34,732 bases of DNA from Chara braunii (taxonomy: Eukaryota; Streptophyta; Charophyceae; Charales; Characeae), in assembly GCA_003427395.1 (NCBI GenBank), contig BFEA01000367.1:929083-963814 (forward strand), given 5' to 3'. Below the pieces are notes generated by a model. The model had not been told where the DNA came from and made no database searches. It worked only from the letters and a program-made list of their open reading frames with translations. A program made the translations under genes and the position numbers. Shown here piece by piece: positions 29,894 through 34,732 of the stretch; positions within the stretch are counted from its first letter, which is position 1; every line of letters begins with the position of its first letter.

Positions 29894-32800
29894 GGACCAT
29901 AGCGTACGAAGGCGACGAAGTGGGAGATGCAGAATTCGGACCTTTGTAGGGATATAAGTTTCAGCAGATTAAGTCTGTCACTTTTAGGCACTCGGCCACT
30001 CTCTCTAAGAGCTCATCATCCTACGGGATTTGAACCTGTGCCCTTCAACTTAGCCGGTTGTTGCTTTCTCCAGCTGAGCTAAGAATGCTACTCACCCAAA
30101 AGGGTCAACAAGAGCCTCTGAGAGAGGCTGGCTGGCGACCATAGCCGCCCAGCTTGTACAAAGTCAAGTTTGTTTAATTGAGTTGCTTGGGAGAGAATAT
30201 CTTCAAGTTTACATCTAAGATGTGCTTCGTGTGTGCCCAGCGTGTAAGAAGCCAGGCTACCAGAATGGCCCGGGACCAATTGCCCGGACGGGCCAAAAAT
30301 AAATAAAATAATAATAAAATAGGAAGGAGTGCAATTTGTCCAAATTGTCCCAAAATTGTCCCCGGACCCCATGAATGAATCCAAGTGACGTACCGTAAGA
30401 TGGGCCATGTCAACAGTCGATATTAAACCACCAGTACTTGGCCCAGCTATTGGCCGCGGAAAAAAAAGAGTAGAAATGTTTCTAGTCGAATGAATTTGGG
30501 CGCTCCTGTAGTAGCTCGTACGTTTCCTAAATCCGTGGCGCGTTAACGGGCAGGACTCTAGGAAGTACTGGTGGTTTAACATTGTGTTTTTGTTTTTTTA
30601 ACATGACATTAACATTGTTGGTGAATATGTTGTTGGGTATTTGGCATGGCGTGTAATGATTGCAGGCTGGAGGGGTGAGGAGAGGCAGGAAGCCAAAATC
30701 TGCAAAACCAGCTGTCAGTGTCGACCGCTGGCCTGAAGTTTGCTCCAAATGCCATAGGAAGGGAAAATTGATATGCTGTGACGGAGACGGCTGCACGTAT
30801 GCGATTCACAAAGGTTGCGCACGTTTGCGACAAGTTCCCAGGGGTAGGTGGTTCTGCTTCTCTTGCCAAGGGCGCCAAGGGCAAGGGCCATCCGGCAACG
30901 GTGTAGCAAGAAGGCGTGGAAGGCCTAAGGGGGTCACATCTAGTAAAAAGGCTCATTCACAGAGGAATGATAGTACTTCAGGGAGGAGGGCTGGCAGAGG
31001 AAACAGATCAGGCAAATCGCAACAAACTGCGAATGACAGTTCAAGTGAAAGCGATGACAGCAGCTCTGAGGAGGAACCAGGTATGAAGAGGAATGGGATT
31101 ATGATGCAGGGGTGTGAGGGAGGGAAGGTGAATGCGTCTGCGGGAACAGGGGAGGTTGCTGATGACTTGCCTCCTAGGAGGAGGGGGAAGCGCAAAATGG
31201 AGCGCTCGGAAGCAACAGATGAGCGGGCAAGCGGAAGTAAGAGAGGACGAGGATCTGAAGGTCAGCCAAATGAACTGCCTTCAGAAAGAAGCGGCTCGAT
31301 GAAGAGTAGGAGTAATGGAGCAGAGGAAAAGCAAGGTCAGTTGTGGCTGCAGCATGTCTACCATCCTCTTGTCCTCTTACCTTAAAAAATAGATGCTCTA
31401 ACACACCAGTTCATCATCAATTGTTATATATATATATAAAATATATATATATATATAAAGTATATATATCGGCGAACATATATCGTCAAACAGAGCTGGC
31501 TGGTAAACCGTAGGCGGAGAGGAAGAAGAGGACATGTATCGATCATCAATTGTTATAATTCCATTTGTTATTGTAAACTAAACTTAAAAAATGGAGTTGT
31601 TGGCATTGTTGCAGCTTGCCATGCTGGCCAGTTAGGTTTCATGTGATGGGCCCATGACACATGCCACACAATTTCAAAGTGGTGCATACGCCTTGATGAG
31701 AGGGATTTCTGAAATTTGATTTGTTGTGCGTGACTGCAGACCACAAAGTGCATGGCACAAAAGGATCCTCCGCAACCTTTCTTGCATTCCAGATGTGGTG
31801 TATTGGGAGCACGACATCTGAAAGGAAAAATAGGGAGGGTCTACTTCCCCAAGGAAGGAGGGCTGGATGGCCCTCACTTTGTTTGCTTTTGTGTGTGTGC
31901 ACTTGGAATGTGGAAAGTGGGTTCAAAACTAGGCTGAACTTCCGGTCCGACCGGGGTGTAGGGAGGGTCTACTTCCCCAAGGAAGGAGGGCTGCATGGCC
32001 CTCACTTTGTTTGCTTTTGTGTGTGTGCACTTGGAATGTGGAAATTGGGTTCAAAACTAGGCTGCACTTCCGGTCCGACCGGGGAGTCCTCCTCCAACTG
32101 GAACTGGGCCGGTAGAACCAGCCGGTCGACCGGCCCGGTTCATCCCCAGTAGGCTCCAGCACATTTTCGCTGGGAGGGTTTTCCACGGTTCAAACGCTGC
32201 GAGCGTCCAGGACGAGGCTCTAGGAGGTCAGCGAACCTAAAAAAAAATTAAAGGGGTCCAGTTGGCCCGCAGTGACTCGAAAGAGCGGGCGATGTGGACC
32301 GCCGATCTCGAGAGATCAGCAGCCTGAATTGCCCCCCCTTTTGAATAGTTGTGGGCGGGAAACTGACCTTTGCAGAATTTCCCAAGCGGCCTGACTACAC
32401 CCCGCTGCCCCGAGCCACCGCCCAGCACTGCCCATCACTTTGCACAGCAGCCCTCGACACCTTGCGTGTCCTCCCCCTTTGTCACCACGATGCAGCAGCC
32501 TTCGATACCTTGTGCGCCCTCCAACCCACATGCCTTCGCCCGTGCACCTTCGCATCCAGCCCGCGTGGGGAAAGGTAAGCCATAGCCATATTTTTATTCT
32601 TCGTCTTCTTCTGCTTCCAACTTGGCTCAATCATGCTTGTTCTTATATCCACTTTTGCATTTTGGATTCATTCTCATTGAACGCAATGAACAGTTCGCTG
32701 CAATTTGGTACTAGAGTGGGTTTGTATATACGTGCCATTCTGGCTGGCGGGTCAGATCATTTTGGAATGGTGTCGGCAGTCAACCATGGGCAGTGTGATT

Positions 32801-34076
32801 GACTTTCTTGCTGGCTGGACCATCTCATGCATTGGGTAGAGAACACATGGGGCACCGTGGAGGGCGAACGAGATATGAAGCATTCTGGTGAAGGTATATA
32901 TTGGTGCCTGCCTTTGCTTAAACCACCAAAATGGACTTTCCTGGCCTTACGGACCGGGTTCTTAGGGGGGTCGGCGACCGGCAAGCACAGGCCCGGGCCA
33001 AGAATTTTCAAGCGTGAACTTTGGCGATTTTTCACGCTCAGAAAAATTGGCAAAACGATATGAAAATTTGATATCCTGTAGATTAGGCCGTGATCTTTCC
33101 AGGAAAAACATCAAAAAAATGAAAAAGAAAAAATATTTAGACCGTGGAAGTAAATGCCATGCCGTTTCGTCACACTTTCCATTTTTGCTACTCTACCACG
33201 TATGGGCCAACGGGAAAAGAAACCTGACTTTCGCGATTTTTCGCGATCAGAAGGGTGACTCAACAACTTGGAAAATTCGAGGGTCCATAGATTTTGTCGT
33301 GATCTTTTCAGGAAAAATATTAAAAAAAATAAATCGCGGGGTTAATTCGACGCATCTTCGAATTTTGCCACTCCGCCGGTTCCCCCCACTGTACTCTACC
33401 GGTAGCCCTCATGGACCTGTGCTACCGGTTCTGCCTAATTTCTGACGGCGGGGGTAGTGGTGGTTTAAGGCGGTACTGCCATTGTATTGTTTGTGGTCCC
33501 TGAGCATTGACCAGTCGTTAAACGCGGTGCAACATTACAGTTGATGAGATAATGTGGTTGGGGGCAGGATCAGGCACCTGTCCTTAACCTTGTATGTACC
33601 CTCCTTTGTTCTTCTTACTATGTGCAGAATAGCATTTTGCTTCTGAGTTATCTCATTGTGCGTTGCACGAGCGCGCTACCTTGAGTCTAACCTTCTTTTG
33701 GCGTATCAGGTGGGAGAGGGACATTTCATGGGTAGTGCCCTTGATCATGAAGAGTAGGGCCAGGCTTGTGCTTGATGCTATCAACACAGCGTCAGCGGTG
33801 CCCTCTTCACTGAAGTTGTTGCTGGCTGACTGATGTGTCGCTCCCTGATGGTGTTTGTTTTGTGCAGATGCCAACAGTATGGACGCGAGGACAGAGGAGG
33901 CGGGAGGTGTGTGCACACAGTGTCAGAAAGAAGGGCAACAGTTACTGAGATGCAGCACGGAGAACTGCTCGACAGCTCTTCACTTGGATTGCGCCAGACT
34001 ACGTTCCATGCCGAAAGGCATGTGGATATGTTTTAGCTGTAGGGAAAATGCTTCAAAGGCCCGCAAAGCACATTGA
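24748..34076 (+). CDS. Spliced gene for a protein with two PHD fingers, acidic region and AT-hook-like motifs
   Basis: Proposed exons: 24748-24813, 26396-26488, 27206-27310 (optional), 28290-28670, 30666-31335, 33868-34076. All junctions have GT-AG borders and all phases match (0,0,0,0,1), giving 507 codons, or 472 without the optional exon. PHD fingers are C4HC3 zinc modules that usually read histone H3 tails; this domain set suggests a nuclear chromatin reader or transcription regulator, which is inference. Order: acidic N-terminus (about 1-53), Ser/Glu/Asp-rich region (about 110-200), basic RGRKPK motif (about 222), PHD1 (241-282), basic RRRGRPKG and Ser-rich linker, PHD2 (454-496), stop. 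I cannot assign it to a named family. The start ATG follows an in-frame TAG at 24733-24735, but TGTAG there could also be an acceptor extending the gene upstream. Confidence 0.8.
25988..26165 (-). mobile_element. tRNA-derived SINE, copy 2, with 15-bp target duplications
   Basis: On the minus strand it begins with a box A match (TAGCTCAGTTGG), continues to box B (GTTCGAATCC) and a body shared with the other copies (GGGGCCGGTC; CTCAAGGC.GTCGCC), and ends in an A-rich tail. Perfect 15-bp repeats AGTAAGAGCGATCCT flank it (25973-25987 and 26166-26180), the signature of LINE-machinery retroposition. It lies in the first intron of the PHD gene. Confidence 0.93.
26396..26488 (+). CDS. PHD gene, acidic exon
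   Basis: Acceptor TTTTGCAG ends at 26395 and donor GTAGGC starts at 26489. The 31 codons in phase 0 are strongly acidic (SELEDEEELTDGEE) and match the character of the following large exon. Confidence 0.75.
26774..27133. repeat. 180-bp tandem duplication in a PHD-gene intron
   Basis: Units 26774-26953 and 26954-27133 both start GGATTGTAAGAAAGAT and end TTTCTTTCTTTG, with few differences. Within each unit a shorter segment (CCAACCAGYCTCTCCCT) appears twice, so the unit itself arose by an earlier duplication of about 60-70 bp. Open frames here come from the repeat. Confidence 0.9.
27206..27310 (+). CDS. PHD gene, possible cassette exon
   Basis: Acceptor TCTTCCAG ends at 27205 and donor GTAAGG starts at 27311; between them lie exactly 35 open codons in phase 0. 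The residues are neutral with a CC pair and a hydrophobic end, unlike the acidic neighbours. Because both ends are phase 0, skipping it keeps the frame, giving a 472-residue product. Confidence 0.4.
27580..27735 (+). mobile_element. tRNA-derived SINE, copy 3
   Basis: Box A (TAGCTCAGTTGG) is at 27585-27596, with a degenerate box B (GTCTGAATCC) near 27628. The body is GAATTACCTAGGGCCGGTCC then CCAAGGCTGTCACCCTTTTA, ending in a short A-run. It lies in the intron before the acidic exon of the PHD gene. Its A-tail passes directly into a (GA)n tract. Confidence 0.88.
27736..27815. repeat. (GA)n microsatellite at the SINE tail
   Basis: About 40 GA units directly continue the A-rich tail of SINE copy 3. 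Open frames of Arg-Glu or Ser-Leu runs across it are artefacts. Confidence 0.97.
28290..28670 (+). CDS. PHD gene, acidic Ser/Glu/Asp-rich exon
   Basis: Acceptor GCACTGCAG ends at 28289 and donor GTGAGT starts at 28671; 127 codons in phase 0. A basic start (NSGKRAARGKRSAS) is followed by a long Glu run (about 28415-28450) and repeated Ser/Asp/Glu clusters, ending with a basic VKRKSRADAT. Such regions are usually disordered and can bind histones or carry casein-kinase-type sites. The GAG-rich DNA makes it prone to length change. Confidence 0.8.
29629..29779. mobile_element. MITE-like inverted-repeat element 1 (TTAA ends)
   Basis: Perfect 21-bp terminal inverted repeats start TTAAACCACCAGTACTTGGG (29629-29649 and 29759-29779); the outer TTAA may be the target duplication. 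The GC-rich interior holds a perfect 14-bp palindrome (29657-29670) and an inner hairpin (29690-29700 with 29708-29718). The flanks outside also share 14 bp (TTAAGTGAGAGTTA). It lies in the intron before PHD finger 1 and has no coding capacity. Confidence 0.88.
29836..30095 (-). mobile_element. tRNA-like SINE of another type, with (CT)n tail
   Basis: On the minus strand 30092-30010 resembles a tRNA: an acceptor stem with six of seven pairs, box A TTAGCTCAGCTGG, a four-pair anticodon stem with loop CGGCTAA, and box B GGTTCAAATCC. Position 33 is not T, the D stem is weak and no CCA follows, so I do not call a functional tRNA. A body of about 120 bp follows and ends in (CT)n, seen as (GA)n at 29836-29892 on the plus strand. 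This suggests a second tRNA-derived SINE family. Confidence 0.6.
30423..30579. mobile_element. MITE-like inverted-repeat element 2 (TTAA ends)
   Basis: Perfect 17-bp terminal repeats TTAAACCACCAGTACTT are identical to the outer part of element 1, but the interior is different and shorter of GC. It has the same size class (157 bp) and lies in the same intron. Confidence 0.88.
30666..31335 (+). CDS. PHD gene, exon with PHD finger 1
   Basis: Acceptor ATTGCAG ends at 30665 and donor GTCAGT starts at 31336; 223 codons plus one base. PHD1 lies at 30741-30866: C-X2-C-X8-C-X4-C-X4-H-X2-C-X12-C-X2-C, with GKLICCDGDGC and the aromatic WFCFSC end. The C-X4-C spacing of the second pair is longer than the common C-X2-C and recalls ING-type fingers. 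Basic RGRKPK precedes it, and RRRGRPKG and PPRRRGKRK follow it as AT-hook-like or nuclear-localisation motifs. A Ser/Asp-rich stretch (DSSSESDDSSSEEE) lies between. Confidence 0.88.
31424..31470. repeat. (TA)n-rich tract
   Basis: Alternating TA runs interrupted by AAA and AAG lie in the intron before PHD finger 2. Confidence 0.95.
31831..32086. repeat. 128-bp tandem duplication
   Basis: Units 31831-31958 and 31959-32086 run from TAGGGAGGGTCTACTTCCCC to TTCCGGTCCGACCGGGG and differ at only a few positions, so the duplication is recent. It is intronic. Open frames here repeat the same peptide and are not genes. Confidence 0.95.
32918..33468. mobile_element. Non-autonomous TTAA-type inverted-repeat element 3 (551 bp)
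   Basis: The ends are TTAAACCACCA on the left and TGGTGGTTTAA on the right, the same outer 11 bp as elements 1 and 2. The interior holds two diverged copies of a roughly 209-bp module (starting near 33018 and 33227; ACTTTSGCGATTTTTC, CAGGAAAAAYAT). A truncated relative lies at 12156-12665. No transposase is encoded. It lies in the last intron of the PHD gene. Confidence 0.85.
33868..34076 (+). CDS. PHD gene, terminal exon with PHD finger 2
   Basis: Acceptor TTTGTGCAG ends at 33867; the first two bases complete a codon begun in the previous exon, and the frame ends at TGA 34074-34076. PHD2 (33912-34040) has the spacing C-X2-C-X9-C-X4-C-X4-H-X2-C-X12-C-X2-C, one residue longer than PHD1 in the first loop and otherwise identical. 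It shares CARLR..P.G.W.CFSC with PHD1, so the two look like an internal duplication. Only 12 residues follow the last Cys. Confidence 0.88.
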
Positions 34077-34640
34077 AGATTGGCGGCTTCACGATTGTCT
34101 GTAAGATAAATGGGCCTTCTCTCTGCAGTAGTGATTTTTTGATAGTAGTAGCCAAACATCCAAGCCTTTGCATCTTTCGAGTCCACTCCCACTTCTTCTT
34201 CCTTTTGTGTATTGACCAGTGATTTTGTCTGTCTTGATGGCCCTTCCACCAACAGGTTGGCATCGACCCGTACTGGGTCAGTTGTTATGTGGTCAGGTTG
34301 TTTGCCTCTGGCTGCTGAAGGGTAACTGGGATTCTTGCGAAGGAGTTTGTTGTTCAACAGCCTATAAACAGTTGGTTGTGTCCATGCCTGCATGCATGCG
34401 GTGAGCCTAATAGCCAATCTTGATGGGTGGGGGATTCCGATCTTCGGTAAGGAAGTTTCAGAGTCAAGTTGGAGAGGATTCAACCAGGCTTCGTTTTAAG
34501 GTTGAATCCTCAGTCTGCCTTTTGATTCGGAGGAGCTGCATTGTTCGTTTACACCCGTGATTGTCGGGTAGATTCTTTCAGATGTGAAACAACAGGTGCC
34601 AGTGCATGTATTTTGCTGACAGGATGTGAATTGCTGGGAG

Positions 34641-34644
<4 letters not shown>
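34077..34644. other. 3' flank of the PHD gene
   Basis: The 3' untranslated region probably starts here. I see no AATAAA; AT-rich candidates such as GATAAATGG (about 34103) and CTATAAACAG (about 34361) are weak. Open frames on either strand look like chance. No further gene is recognised. Confidence 0.5.

Positions 34645-34732
<88 letters not shown>
34645..34732. repeat. (CT)n microsatellite at the right contig end
   Basis: About 44 CT units continue to the last base of the window. Confidence 0.98.

Noticed and set aside
30010-30092. Functional tRNA gene on the minus strand
   Set aside because: Weak D stem, non-T at position 33, acceptor mismatch, and a retroposon body following; better explained as a SINE head.
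32376-32574. Pro-rich exon between TTTGCAG and GGTAAGC in the last intron of the PHD gene
   Set aside because: Its length (199 nt) would shift the frame so that the PHD finger 2 exon could not be read. The segment contains an internal repeat (CAGCAGCC.TCGA), so it is probably a chance open frame.
33980-34483. 167-codon open frame on the minus strand over the last PHD exon
   Set aside because: It is antisense to a well-supported exon and its flank, with no recognisable domain.

Overview
The window looks like nuclear DNA from a eukaryote with a large, repeat-rich genome. Genes have GT-AG introns of about 0.7-2.5 kb, and there are Ty3/gypsy LTR retrotransposons with initiator-tRNA-Met-type primer sites, tRNA-derived SINEs, short inverted-repeat elements and many GA/CT, GT and GAT microsatellites. 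There are no bacterial operons and no rRNA. Gene and element style point to a streptophyte (green plant lineage). My best guess is a charophyte alga such as Chara, held at low to moderate confidence because it rests on recognising the style of the gag/pol proteins. The first and last bases both lie inside GA/CT microsatellites, so this is probably one whole contig broken at simple repeats.

Layout. 1-1.7 kb: (GA)n, a 47-bp-stem hairpin (544-658), an isolated exon (1030-1242) and a 59-bp tandem repeat. 1.7-11.7 kb: retrotransposon A on the minus strand (LTRs 1722-2806 and 9601-11735), with an open gag and a pol broken by stops and frameshifts; its right LTR is interrupted by a 1041-bp solo LTR with a 5-bp target duplication. 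11.7-16.3 kb: a decayed inverted-repeat element, tandem duplications, GT/GA and pyrimidine-rich tracts, a SINE and an old LTR related to element B. 16.3-24.4 kb: retrotransposon B on the plus strand, a decayed chromodomain-type Ty3/gypsy element with a complete 5' LTR and a truncated 3' LTR. 24.7-34.1 kb: one spliced host gene on the plus strand for a protein of about 470-507 residues with an acidic Ser/Glu/Asp region, AT-hook-like basic motifs and two PHD fingers of nearly identical spacing. Its introns carry SINEs, TTAA-flanked MITE-like elements and tandem duplications. 34.1-34.7 kb: 3' flank ending in (CT)n.

The PHD gene is the only clearly functional-looking host gene and is probably a chromatin reader or transcription regulator. 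The exon at 1030-1242 is phase-compatible with the first PHD-gene exon, so the gene might begin upstream and both retrotransposons might lie in one 23.5-kb intron; RNA evidence would be needed. Both retrotransposons encode the usual gag, protease, RT, RNase H, integrase and chromodomain-like C-terminus, but both have lost RT and protease active-site integrity and cannot move on their own.
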